Source of the DNA: Deroplatys truncata
Taxonomy: Eukaryota; Arthropoda; Insecta; Mantodea; Mantidae
DNA: 64,000 nucleotides
Assembly: GCA_030765065.1 (NCBI GenBank)
Contig: CM060976.1
Coordinates: forward strand, 60,248,539-60,312,538
Direction: 5' to 3'
The notes beneath the pieces are model-generated. The model made no database searches. It saw only the letters and a program-made list of their open reading frames with translations, and had not been told where the DNA came from. Position numbers and translations under genes: made by a program. Each line of letters begins with the position of its first letter. Within the stretch, counting starts at the first letter, position 1. Positions 22,906 to 33,537 of this stretch are shown one piece after another.

Positions 22906-23611
22906 AAAGGCACCTAAGTACAAAATCGTGTTTCAAGTAGAATAATTCCAACCAATCGAAGCCAGCAAACAGAACAAATTTCGAGGAAGTCAAGTAATAA
23001 ATATGTATTTGATCTATATAGTAGTAGAAAGAATCAAGTGCATTTAACTTATAATATTATATTATATTTGCTATCATATATGCTAGTTTGTACTGGATCA
23101 TATAAATGTGTTAATTTAATTATTCTATGTATATTTATAAAGCATTACCAATCCCAAGTTAAATGAAAATGACGAACACAGGAAGAAGGCGTTCATTCAT
23201 TACATCATATTTAAATCTACCTACCTTGCTACATATAACCGTATAGCATTAAATTGATTGTTGACGTGGCTAAAGTCTCGGATTGTTGATAGGATTTCCT
23301 GCTAAGCTAAACAATTAGTATTCAGTATCACCAACGAGGAAACAACAAAAGATATAAATAGTTCGATATTACATCAATTGAAATAAAAAATTGTGTTAAG
23401 AGAATAGGACATCTTGTTATATAAGTTTATTTTGCATGTGTTAAGAACCAATCAGTTTGTGTTTTATTAATTAGTTAGCTATGGTTACCTTAATATGCCT
23501 ATGGTAGCGTTACTTATGTCGAACTCGAAACCGTAAGTGAACGGACGCAGGTTGCAGCGGGAACAGTGATATCGCAGTGTGAATATTAATGGAAATAATG
23601 TTAGTAAAATG

Positions 23612-23645
<34 letters not shown>

Positions 23646-24221
23646 GTATGGGAACTAGATAGCCGTGCTGGGAGAAGTCAGGTACAGGACGCCAAGCGGT
23701 ACCATTGAGAGATATCTCCGGGGCAGAGCACACAGGAGCTAGGCTAAACCTGCCTGGCAGACACGCTAAGAGTGAGTGAGATAGCTATAGGTTAGAAAGA
23801 GATAGCGAGAGGCTTGTACAGTAGTGGGAATACCCGATGTGTCAAAGTAGAGATGTGAGGGCAAATGTTCTCATACAACGCTCAGAGGAGGACCAATCAA
23901 ATTAACGCTTTAAAACAGCTAAGACAAAAGTAGCGTCACCTGCAGGATGCATAAAAACTGTGCCCAGAGGTTCTCGCGACTGCTTCTCTGATTTTCTTAT
24001 TTGCGTCAGGGGGTGAAATTCATGCAACTTTGATAGCGGAGCATGTGCAGAAGCTGATAGAAATTTAGGAAGTTAAAGAGTTAGGTTGAGAGATACAGCT
24101 TTGCAGATAGGCCCCATGATTCTGTAATATTTGAGATATAAAAATCACGGATAGCGGCAAACAATTTTTAATAAACTAAAGTTAAAGTGAACTTTAAATT
24201 TAATTCGTCTCCCGTTTCCAG
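22906..24221. other. No gene recognised; (TA)n tract
   Basis: AT-rich, with a (TA)n microsatellite at about 23614-23642. The part 23650-23990 is less AT-rich and has a minus frame (CSAPEISLNGTAWRPVPDF); it may belong to an unidentified repeat. Confidence 0.4.
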
Positions 24222-24373
24222 ACCTAGAGAAAGTTAAAGAGTACAGGTCAATACAAAAGTGTTGTAGGACAATTTCAGCTCATCTACGTTCAATAGCACA
24301 TCAAGCTAAACCAGGAAGGAGTGAAGTCGACGAGCAGCTGAGAGGTTCATCTCAAGGTCGAGAATTGTTTTAG
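24222..24373 (+). CDS. Possible terminal coding exon, 49 codons
   Basis: A pyrimidine-rich acceptor TCTCCCGTTTCCAG ends at 24221. An open frame follows from 24224 (LEKVKEYRSIQKCCRTISAH) to TAG at 24371-24373, with a hydrophilic composition ending GSSQGRELF, then AT-rich sequence that could be a 3' UTR. It would be the last exon of a rightward gene whose other exons I did not find. It could equally be chance or a retroelement piece. No family recognised. Confidence 0.2.
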
Positions 24374-24896
24374 ACTTTTAGAGGACAGACTAAGACCATT
24401 TTCATTTTTGACATAGTGTTTTTATTTATTTAATGTGTTTTTGGGTTCATTAACGTGTAAATTACAAAATAACTAAAAATTAGGAACCGAAGCTTGATTA
24501 CTTCATAAATTTAAAAAAACATGCTTTGCTTTAAATTAATGAAATTAGACGAAAGAAAAAAACTCCCTTTAGAGTCAATGCGAAGGTGTTTGTGCTGTTC
24601 CTTCCCAACTAGCATGCTCATTGCCCTAAAGAGATAGTTTTTAATTCCTTCATTCCATAGGAAATAGAGATGGTTAGAAATTTCAGTCATAATTTGGAAT
24701 TTTAATGTATGATCATATGTCCTTTATTTGGCGGGAGCCTTGAATGGCTCTATTCCAATTAAAACCTTAATAGTAACCTTAATTTTAACGAAGTATCTTT
24801 ACTCGTATTTACTAAGTTGTCTTTATGGCACCATAGCTTACAGATCAATACTTTAATATTTACCCTTTATGAGATTATTGCCATCTAATTCGCATA
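24374..24896. other. No feature recognised
   Basis: AT-rich, no supported feature. Confidence 0.5.
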
Positions 24897-26180
24897 TACG
24901 ACGCGTATTCCAAAATTAAGGTGCAGTGAACAAAATTTAACGGATGGTAGGCCAGAATTACGTTTAATGCCTGCAGCGCTGACTACCGACTCCTGAGAAA
25001 ACTACCGCAGTGTTGGTGTGACGCAGTAGACGTTTTCCAGTCGGTGAGAGCAGATCGAAATGGCCGTGACAATCGTAGATTCCGCCAGTTGTGAAGTGCA
25101 CGGTGTGATCAAGTTTTTTCTGGCAAAAGGATCGGCAGCTGCGGACATCCGTCGTGAGTTATGCCTCGTGTATGGACCAGAAATAATGAGTGACAAACAG
25201 GTTCGACACTGGTGTCGATAATTTCAAAATGGCCTCACAAATGTGCACGATGAACAAGGACTGGTAGGCCCAGTATTGGACAACGACATCGTTGAGCACG
25301 TGAAACAAAACCTTCGAAGCCATCGGCGTTTGAAGATTAGTGGTCTGGCTGATGAATTCCCAAATGTTGCTCCAACCTCACTTTACAGGATTGTCACTGA
25401 ACAGCTTGGATATCGAAAAATTTGTGCGAGGTGGGTGCCAAAACTGCTCACCGGTCAACACAAAGAGCGACGAATACGTAGTGCACGATAGTTTTGGGGG
25501 CGCTATAGGCAAGATGGAGATTGTTTGTTTTCCCACATTGTTACGGGCGACAAGGCATGGATAGCGTACACCAACGCAGAATCGAAACAACAGTCAAATG
25601 CAGTGGCGCCGTTCCGGTTCACCCAAGCCGGTGTAAGCAATCGCCGTACACGAATCGCAAAATGATGGCTATCGTATTTTGGTACGAAAAAGGCGTATAC
25701 AGCTGACGTGTACTGTGCAACGCTTACCAAACTGAGACGTGCGATCCAAAATAGATGCCGCGGGAAACTGTCGTCTGGCACCATCCTCCTTCACGACAAC
25801 GCACGCCCGCACACCGCTGCCAAAACCCAAGGGAAGATTCAAGAGCTTCCTTGGGAACTCTTTGGCCACCCTCTCGACGTGGCACAAAGCGACTATTTCC
25901 TCTTCTTGCATTTGCAACGATGGCTGGATGGAAACGATTTCAAACCGAGGATGAACTCAAAAGGAGCGTTACCAACTGATTCAAGTCCCAGGCGGCAGAC
26001 TTCTATGCCGAGGGGTTAAAGATGCTGGTGCAGCGTTACAGCAAGTGTATGGATGTGAACGGCGATTATGTCGAAAAGTAAACTATATATGTAGGCACAT
26101 ATTACTGTCAATGAAACCTTTTCTCATGAGCGATGTTGTCATATTATCAAACGGAGCTTAGTTTTGGAATACGCCTTGTA
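24897..26180 (+). mobile_element. mariner transposon, nearly full length
   Basis: GCGTATTCCAAAATTAAG at 24903-24920 and its inverted partner at 26157-26174 (17 of 18 identical) form the TIRs. The outer TAC ends place a TA target duplication at 24897-24898 and 26179-26180, making the element about 1280 bp, the usual mariner length. It contains one transposase relic in plus orientation. Confidence 0.9.
25060..26081 (+). pseudogene. mariner transposase relic
   Basis: From the ATG at 25060 (MAVTIVDSASCEVHGVIKFF) one frame runs to about 25930 with only three in-frame stops (25218, 25489, 25663). The C-terminal end TEDELKRSVTN...DFYAEGLKMLVQRYSKC...VNGDYVEK continues in another frame after one frameshift, with a further stop at 25980. 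Domains in order are the paired-like helix-turn-helix region, the WVPKLLTGQHKERR linker, VTGDKAW with the first catalytic Asp, HDNARPHTA with the second, and SDYFLF with the third. The block HPPYSPD of the family is shortened to HPLD, so the second and third Asp are about 31 rather than 34 residues apart. Inactive, but the order and ends are intact, so it is moderately young. Confidence 0.9.
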
Positions 26181-27044
26181 GTATATGAATATTTTTTCAG
26201 TTTTATCAGGTTATATTATTTACCGATAGCAGCGGCAATACACGTATCGTTGCTACTGTTTTTTCAACAATATATGAGAATACACAAATATATGTTTATG
26301 CTGAAAGTCAACATTCACCGAATCGTAAGTTACGTAACAAAAATGTGTGGTATATTTTAATGGGACTCTAGAGCACAAAAACAACTATAATATGAAATAT
26401 ATGCACCAGAGTAAGAGACTTAAATAGAGGTATGGAAAACGAGATTATCTGTTTTTTTAACAGAGTAATCCCGGAGGAGCAAACTTGCCGTCGCCGCTAG
26501 CTTTACAGTTTTATTTTCTCCCCCCCTTTTTTTTACATTTGCATTAAGAGGAAAATTAATTGTATAAAAACGGAAACAAACAGCAGTTTCTGAAAAAAGC
26601 CTTATATGTAAAAATTGCAGATTTACGCTTTCCGAATTATGGAAATATGATGTCAAATTAACAGTATAGCAGCATTGAAATAGTTTTCTACAGCTATGTC
26701 GAATAGTTTAGCTTTCTGATCAATTATTTTTTCTCCCTCCAGCAGAAGCTGATATTTGAGTGTTCCTCTCGAGATCATAATAAATCGAAATGTTCGGATT
26801 TTGCTTACCACTTGGGACATATTCGGAGGTCGATGCTCTCCCATTAGCTACTTTGGATGGTTGTAAAATAACACATCTCATCCCTCACATTAGGATGGAA
26901 TGCATATATGAGAGAGAGGAGGAAGAAATACATAGGGGAGAGGGAGAGAAATTGCATTTTTCTACACTCTTGAGCATTGCAAACAACTTCTTTCTAAATA
27001 AAATTATAGGCTTCCACGGCCGTTGTCATAATAACCTGACTGTA
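26181..27044. other. No feature recognised
   Basis: AT-rich. Short frames have no recognisable content. A purine-rich GAGAGAGGAGGAAG tract lies near 26910. Confidence 0.45.
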
Positions 27045-27165
27045 TTCCGGTGTAGGCCGCGTCACGTTTGATAAAATTGCCGACGTTTTGCACCCAGAAG
27101 ATGCTCTCAACATGAAGGGCGAAACGTCGGCAATTTTATCAAACGTGACGCGACCTTCACCGGAA
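27045..27165. repeat. Long stem-loop with GAAACGTCGGC arms
   Basis: The arm 27045-27088 is complementary to 27122-27165; the inner 31 bp (CGCGTCACGTTTGATAAAAT and on) are perfect and the outer part has two mismatches. The 33-base loop holds AGAAGATG...GGGCGAAAC, the layout seen at the ends of some Penelope-type retroelements that carry hammerhead-ribozyme-like motifs. The canonical CTGATGA core is not intact here, so ribozyme activity is not claimed. Confidence 0.75.
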
Positions 27166-27630
27166 GATAGCCAAGTTGTAACGTCTTTCTAGTGGACTGC
27201 TACCAAAATTCACCGTCCTCTCTAACTGGGCTTCATAGGACCGGGTCACTTTTAGCGGCGAGGGAATGATCAGATCGCACCTTAGTTCCCAAGGAGGTCT
27301 CTCTTGTTACATTTTATGAATATGTGGATCAAACGAAATATAATATGGCGATTTATTACCCCATAGATTTAGATTTTCAAACTATCAGTGCCTCCGCTCG
27401 CGTTATTCTTCTGACTGTGGAGGTTCTTCTCTCTCTCCCACTCTTCCATGATCATACTCTCTCCTTTCCTCTCCTGTATCTGCGCAAAATACATTCGAGT
27501 GCACAAACCTATTTTATTTCCGTAAGCTTTCCACGCCTATTAATATTTGACTCCATCCAATCCATCTTAAATCTGTCTGTGGCTAGCCTGAAATAAATTC
27601 CAGGAAACAAAAGTCAATTGAGAGACATAA
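27166..27630. other. No gene recognised
   Basis: Mixed composition with a CT-rich part at 27410-27480. The 90-codon plus frame at 27324-27596 has no recognisable domain. Confidence 0.4.
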
Positions 27631-28263
27631 TACGAGGCGTGGTTTTAAAGTATCTATAATTTTTTATAAAACAACAGAACATTATTTTCCAAATACTTTA
27701 ATGTCAATCATTACTTACACTACTTTTCCACATAGTAACCACCGTTATTCAGGCATTGTTATAACGGGAACCCAGTTTTTTTTATGTTTTCGTCAAAGAA
27801 TGATGCCGCCTGTGATGAAAGCCAAGTCTGCACTTCTTGTTTCACAACATCGTTGAAATGTTTTCCACTAAAGAATTTCTTCAGCTGAAGAAACACATGA
27901 AAATAGCTTGGCGCCAAATCCGGACTATAGGGAGGGTGGTCGGATAGCTCCCAACCAAATGATGCGATCAGATATTGTTGGCAGCCTGTGGCCGGGTATT
28001 GTCACTACTGTTGCTTCCCCATAAACCTCATACAATTGGTGATGAATGTTTGTTGGCATAACATTTCTCGCATTCAAAAAAACGAATCACTAATCTTGAC
28101 TTCGTAGCGGCGAGTCGTTCCATTATTTTGAGTATTTTGAAACGCTCTAATAACAGAAAACACAAAGTGACGATCGCTCACAATCTGGCTTTCTAATGCA
28201 TGGAGAAGTGATCGCAACTACAGCGGCAAAATATTAAAACGGTACGTACTTTAAAAACAGGTA
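27631..28263 (-). mobile_element. Internally deleted mariner derivative
   Basis: Ends with TACGAGGCGTGGTTTTAAAGTA on the left and the inverted TACCTGTTTTTAAAGTA on the right, each beginning with TA. On the minus strand the N-terminal piece (NVMPTNIHHQLYEVYGEAT across frames near 28050) passes directly into the C-terminal catalytic end and FFSGKHFNDVVKQEVQTWLS (near 27840). The middle of the transposase is gone, giving 633 bp instead of about 1.3 kb. It is a non-autonomous relic with several stops. Confidence 0.75.
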
Positions 28264-29342
28264 TTTAGCGTAAAATGAACTGAAGTTTGAATTAGCGTCG
28301 TTTAACACATTCTGAAATTGGTGTAAATAAGAAGAGGTGACAGTCCATTATATTGTTAGAGACTCGACATTGCAGAAATAGAGCTGATAAATAGGTTAAC
28401 TGTATCGTTAAAGTGCATGCCAATTGCCATTTCTTAGGAAGTCTGTTGAATTATATGGCACAGCTTGAAGAATCGAATCGCGTTATGGAAAAATTATCAA
28501 CAAAGTGGCATTTAAACTTTGAAAGGAATTTCGATGCATGTATAATAACACGGTGGCAGGAGCAGGAGTAGCAGCAGCAGCGATAGTGTCGTTAGAAAAA
28601 TAGCCTATTATCATCACTATATTCATATTATGTTTCTTATCAGCCTAACTGTAATCCGTTAACTCGCTGGTATTATTACCCTCCACCCTTAGTAAGTGAT
28701 GTGTATTATAGTATGTATAGTAAGTGGTAAGTATTTGATGAATCAATTTGATATTTATGCAATAGGAGATTGAAGCTGGGAAAGGGCGGACCCAGGTATT
28801 TCATTGCCTATCTTAACAGCCGCGTTTCTCTAAGCAGTCGCTTTTTCTTAGATGCTATGTTAATTGAAAGCATGTAATTTACATCCGCTTTTTCTGGGGT
28901 TTGATATAAATTAAAGACCATTTCTAAAATTATATCCTTGAAATATTTAAAATAATTTTTAGGAAAAATTTTATTAATATAACTATTTTGGCAGAAGAGA
29001 GCGCATGAGTAAATGTGTTAGAATAGGGAAGGCTGAATCGGGTGTGATATTCGATCCTAGCACAATAATAGCAGCTGCTTAATGTAGCCTTCTCTAGCAC
29101 GTTGGGGCGATTCACTCTGTGGTCGGGTTCACGCTTACCTTAAATACTGAGCGTGTTCCTTGCGCTTGTTTTACGATTAGAACGCGTATACCCTTTCCTG
29201 TCCTGACTAAAAAGGCATTGAAAATTCCAGTGATTTTGTGTTTAATGGGCTAATGTTCACATGTAAACAAAAATTGCTATAACGATCAAACATTTAACCT
29301 ATTGAAATTTGTTGCATAGGATACACAACGAAAGGGGATACG
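28264..29342. other. No feature recognised
   Basis: AT-rich with a short (AGC)n-like tract at about 28560-28585. Nothing else supported. Confidence 0.45.
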
Positions 29343-29754
29343 CGCACTCTAACCTATACATTTTTATTGTGGCTACGCAATACCCAGGAGGAAAGGAATG
29401 GTTGAAGTGAAACAATCAAAGAGGTTACAGGCAGAAAGGGCCACAGAGACGCGCAGAAGTCCCTGTTGTGTCCTGCTCGAAGACCCGACCCACTACTGAA
29501 ACTGCTCAGAGAGGGCGATGAACGACCCCGGCAGCCCTCTAGTGTCCACGGGGAATTATCTTTCCTTGGAGCAGGCATCCGTGCCATCCGTCCGGCACCG
29601 CCCCACGCTGAGAAACCTAGAAGCACACCTAAAACGGAAGAAGGAAACAGAATGAAAGGGAAATGAGGGAAAGGAAATCGATAGAAGAGAAACTACCCCA
29701 GAATTTACCTACCGACTAGGAAAAGGTACGAAAACCCCTAGGTTAGAGTGTGCG
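29343..29754. mobile_element. Candidate 410-bp element with short inverted ends
   Basis: CGCACTCTAACCT at 29343-29355 is inverted at 29740-29754 (AGGTTAGAGTGTGCG). The interior (29400-29640) is GC-rich compared with its flanks, so long frames on both strands there are uninformative. It could be a MITE or part of a retroposon that continues into the tRNA-like site on its right. Confidence 0.4.
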
Positions 29755-29800
29755 GTCGAGGGATAGAACCCGGAACCTCCAGAATGCATCCTCACATTAC
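29755..29800 (-). repeat. Box-B-like tRNA remnant
   Basis: On the minus strand GGAGGTTCCGGGTTCTATCCC matches a Pol III B box (GGTTCTATCCC). Probably the tRNA-derived head of a SINE whose body may be the preceding GC-rich block. No confident A box. Confidence 0.35.
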
Positions 29801-30277
29801 TGTGGAGTCAAGTTGCTTGGTATTCCACGCATAAACAAATTTTGCATTATAATATTTTGGTTTTTTTTACAAAACTCCAGAATATACAATATCATCTTCA
29901 ATTTCATGAACTTAGGTTCAGAAAATCCGTCTTGCAGTCTGCTTAGAGTTCGTCCTAAACTTCTGCTTTGTACTATATTAGGACTCATTTTAGTGATGTG
30001 TTTGTACAATTTATTCTATGTTTATGCTATTAATTGAATTAAATATATTCAGACTACCTGATTCTACTGAGTGCAGAAACTTCATTTCCATCGTTTCAGC
30101 TTTTCCCTTATTTAAGCTGTTCAGTATCCACTTCCTGCTTACATATGGAAATGGATGCACATTATTTCGGTCCCAACCATGCAGGTATCGCTATCCGGTA
30201 TACTTAGGTATGATATCTGTTACAGTATATCTATATATTATGAAGAATGGAATCCCACGTGGTTTCATATTGCTATA
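29801..30277. other. No feature recognised
   Basis: AT-rich, no supported feature. Confidence 0.45.
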
Positions 30278-30395
30278 ATACCGAATCGGACATGTTTCAA
30301 GTTGGTACATATGATATCGATACTGACGTGTTCTCATGTTGGTATGATCCCGAATCGGACATGTTTTAATATCGATACTGACGTGTTTTCATATT
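30278..30395 (+). repeat. Short tandem array, left side of the LINE
   Basis: Two units of about 60 bp share CCGAATCGGACATGTTT and ATATCGATACTGACGTGTT. A third related unit lies at 32234-32279, on the other side of the LINE. Confidence 0.75.
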
Positions 30396-32230
30396 TTCTT
30401 CTTCATCATCCAACCAAGTGTTAGTCCATCAGGCCTGTTACGATCTCACTAAGAAATTGTCCCTCCATCTCTTTTTGGGACAGCCGAGAGATCTCATTCC
30501 CCTAGGAATGTACTGAATTACAGCTTTGGGAATGCGTTCTGGGCCCATCCTATACAGATGTTGTCTCCAGTTGTCATGATAATGCTGTATGTATTCCAGG
30601 ATTGGTTGTATATTTAGCTCTTTTAAAATAAACTCATTGCTTTTAAGAGTCAATTTAATATAACCAGTAGTCCTTCGCATGAATTTCATGTCTGCAGCAG
30701 CTATTCTGCTTATCTCTTTTCTTTAGGGTTCAAGCCTCACTGCCATAGCGAAAGATAGGTCTTGCTAAGATTATGTACAGCTTTAGACGAGTGTGCTTTT
30801 GTACTAAAGTTGGTTTGAAGACACTTAATTATTTTCACCGTTTTATTGAACTTTAATATTTTGTCATTTATATCAACCTCATCAAAAAAATGACAATTTG
30901 CATCCAATGTATGAAAATCAATTTTTCTTTCTAATGTTGTAGATTTTATACAAATTTTGCTTGGAATTGGATATACTCCCTTAAAATCATTATTTTAGTT
31001 TTATTTAATAAAATTTCCATATTGTTTCGATGTGCTATTTTATGTAAATTGTATGTAGAGCCTGTAAATCCTATTCATTATCTGCCGTTAACACCATAAC
31101 ATCTGCAAAAAGAACTATATCTAACGATTTTCTATATTTAAAGCTACATATCCATGTGGAAGTTCTTTCCAATTTTAATCATATGGTTAATGTATATTGT
31201 GAAGAAAAATGGAGAAAGTCCAAACCTTGCCTTAACCACTCTAATATGTTACCATCAACTTTAACTGAAACATAATTTTTCCTGTAGATGTTAAATATAT
31301 TTAGAATGATTATTTGTGGAAATTTGTCTTCTGCCATTATTTGTAATAATTTATTTCTCTCTAACCTGTCTAATGCTTTTACGAGGTATATGAATGTTAA
31401 ATGCGTTTCTATATTGAACTCAGTATTCCAATCAGTAACTTCATCGAGAAATATCCATCACAGCATGTTCTTCCTTAGCGAAATTCCATTTGTTCTTCAC
31501 CTAATAAATTTTCATAATATTTTTATAATTTGTATTTTATTATATTTGCATATATCTTGTATCCTAAATTTAGCAAACTAATTCCTCATTACATTCCTTC
31601 TTACTGCCTTTCTTGTAAATATGAACTACAATAGATTACAACCATGCATTTGGTGGTGGCTCTACTTTTCCAAATTGTATTTAAAAGGTTTTAAAATCTA
31701 TGTAATAAACGCTGGCTAGCATATTTAAATAGTTCCACATTAATATTATCTTCCTCTGGAGCTTTAAAGCTTTTCATAGTTTGCTTGTTGTTTTTAGAGA
31801 AAATGCAGCATTTTCTAAGGATGACTGGTTCTACAATATTATTATGTGAAGGTGTGGCTCAAACAAGTCTTGTCTTTTGTGTCCATAATTGTAATATTTT
31901 AACCATTGCCTTTGTGGAACCATATTAATATTTTCTTTTATTTCCTAGCGCTGATATTTAATAATTCTATAGTTTTTGGTTGAGGTCTTGTTATATCCTT
32001 TTCCAAATTTGAAACAATGTTTTCTCAAGACTCCCTGTATTTTTTACGTACTACGTAAGTAAACTGATCCTCAATTATTTTTTGAATTTAAAAATCTTTT
32101 ATATGCTTCACGTTTTTCTATAATGATGTACATAATATCATAATTACACTGGCGAATATCTCTCTCCTCTCTCTCTAGTTTCTGTTGCAGCTTGTGTTAA
32201 AATTGTTTGAATGGATTTCCATTTCCATGT
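30396..32230 (-). mobile_element. RTE-like LINE, degraded, inserted in a tandem array
   Basis: On the minus strand, reading leftward from about 32200, pieces include EKREAYKRFLNSK, KAPEEDNINVELFKYA (RT domain start, near 31740), FTIYINHMIK (near 31200), DIVLFADVMVLTA (the YADD region, here FADV, near 31110) and the C-terminal end listed separately. The GATGATGAAGAAGAA tail at 30400-30420 suits the short microsatellite-like 3' ends of RTE elements. Clade assignment is inference. Endonuclease not seen, so it is probably 5' truncated. Many breaks. Confidence 0.7.
30438..30689 (-). pseudogene. C-terminal end of LINE ORF2
   Basis: The 83-codon minus frame MKFMRRTTGYIKLTLKSNEF...HYHDNWRQHLYRMGPERIPKAV...GCPKKRWRDN is the conserved tail of insect endonuclease-reverse transcriptase proteins. 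It lies downstream of the RT domain in the element described above. It is in one open frame but cut off from the RT by stops, so it is a relic. Confidence 0.8.
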
Positions 32231-32233
32231 TAT

Positions 32234-32279
32234 TATGATACCGAATTGGACATGGTTTCACGTTGATATCGATACTGAG
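32234..32279 (+). repeat. Array unit, right side of the LINE
   Basis: ATACCGAATTGGACATGG and GATATCGATACTGAG match the units at 30278-30395, showing that the LINE interrupted or seeded this array. Confidence 0.7.
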
Positions 32280-32499
32280 TGACTGAATGCAACAATCTTG
32301 GTTTCACCTTTTCTCCGAAAAGAGCTTATATAGACTCAAAAAAAAAGCTATTCGCACTGAATTATCAACGGTATGGGAAGATACTGAAATCAAAGGATGT
32401 AGATTTAATTTAGGGAAATGCTAGTGGCGGTATATACAGAAGCATCACTTGGTAACATAATATTGTGGCATGTGCACAGATAATATGACAAGACTCTCT

Positions 32500-32699
32500 C
32501 TGGGCACCGAAGTTAGAGACGGCAGTTTGTCTGTGAGTAGGGGTGAGTCAGGGGAACTAGTGTCAAGGGAGGGGATAGCGTTACTGACGCCCGAGTTTGG
32601 CGTGGGTTTTTGGAACAGTCAGCAAGTAAGCTTCGTGTGAGACAGACGGGAAACTGCTAAAGCACGATGTCCTCGTCGGCAGACAATGGGCAAAGGAAT
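32500..32699 (+). CDS. Probable first exon of a rightward host gene
   Basis: ATG at 32667 opens the 11-codon frame MSSSADNGQRN, which ends exactly at a consensus donor GTAAGTATC (32700-32708), phase 0. The preceding 170 bases or so are GC-rich compared with the AT-rich flanks, look like a 5' leader (no TATA box seen) and contain initiator-like TCAGG (32547) and TCAGC (32622). This is the pattern of a broadly expressed gene with a short first coding exon and a long first intron. The TE-filled sequence to the right could be that intron. Eleven residues are too few to name the product, and I found no convincing second exon in the window. The exon start is approximate; the coding part is 32667-32699. 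Confidence 0.5.
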
Positions 32700-33537
32700 G
32701 TAAGTATCTAACTTCATCCATTAAACTGTGTGCCATCCACGTTTGAAAGAGTCAATTATGGTAGAATAAAATCCTTCCTCTCCCTTAAGCCAGGTATTAT
32801 GTTGGTATAGCAATTATTTTGGAATTTAATTTAGCTGCGTCCCTCGTCGTAGCCTCGCATTTGAAGTTCTTGTTTGATTTACCGGTGCCTTTTGCAAGCG
32901 AGTAGCTCCCATCGGTTCTTGTAAAATAATTTAAAGAGAGGCATACGACAATATAAGAACAATTAAAAACTGAGGAATTTCCTAGTGTATTTTTTTCCTC
33001 TTCCATTTCTGCCGCTGCAAGATGTGGAAGACTGTTGAGCATTCAACCCCAATATCAAGGAGTCCAGCAGTGTTTATAGGAGTACATCAAGCCTGATGCT
33101 ACTTCTGCGCCAGACTTATGGACCGAAATAACAACAAACATTTGTGAATATCTTCATGCAAAATTAAATACCTTATTTTTCCACACATTCCCTAACATCT
33201 TTCAATTAACAGACGGTCTAAAATGAATTCAAACTGACACTTGGATAAAAATGATAATTCCAGCAACAAAAATAAGACCAGACCAACTAAACAAAAACAA
33301 TATATGAAAGAAAAAATGGCAGAATTTGTATCTAAATCAATAAACAGACTCCAAAATATAAGATCACTGCCCTATGAATTTCTTCCAAAAGCACAAAACT
33401 GATAACACATATTGACTATGCTTACTTTAGTGTATTACTTTTAATTAAATAGATAGTCCGTAATTAGGGAAGGACTGAGTAGTTCCTGGTATCACTGTCT
33501 ACTGAAGTCTAATAAGTTTCGACCGAGGTGTATAATG
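32700..33537. other. Presumed intron sequence, no gene recognised
   Basis: If the donor at 32700 is used, this is the start of intron 1. The 81-codon minus frame at 32797-33042 has a mixed-composition coding look (TRDGSYSLAKGTGKSN-like content) but no recognisable family or exon borders. Confidence 0.35.

Noticed and set aside
27045-27165. Active hammerhead ribozyme
   Set aside because: The GAAAC part is present but the CTGATGA core is not; only a structural resemblance is reported.
29354-29626. 90-codon minus frame and overlapping plus frame in GC-rich DNA
   Set aside because: Both strands are open because stops are rare in this GC-rich block, and the sequence is bounded by inverted repeats; it is more likely a repeat than a gene.
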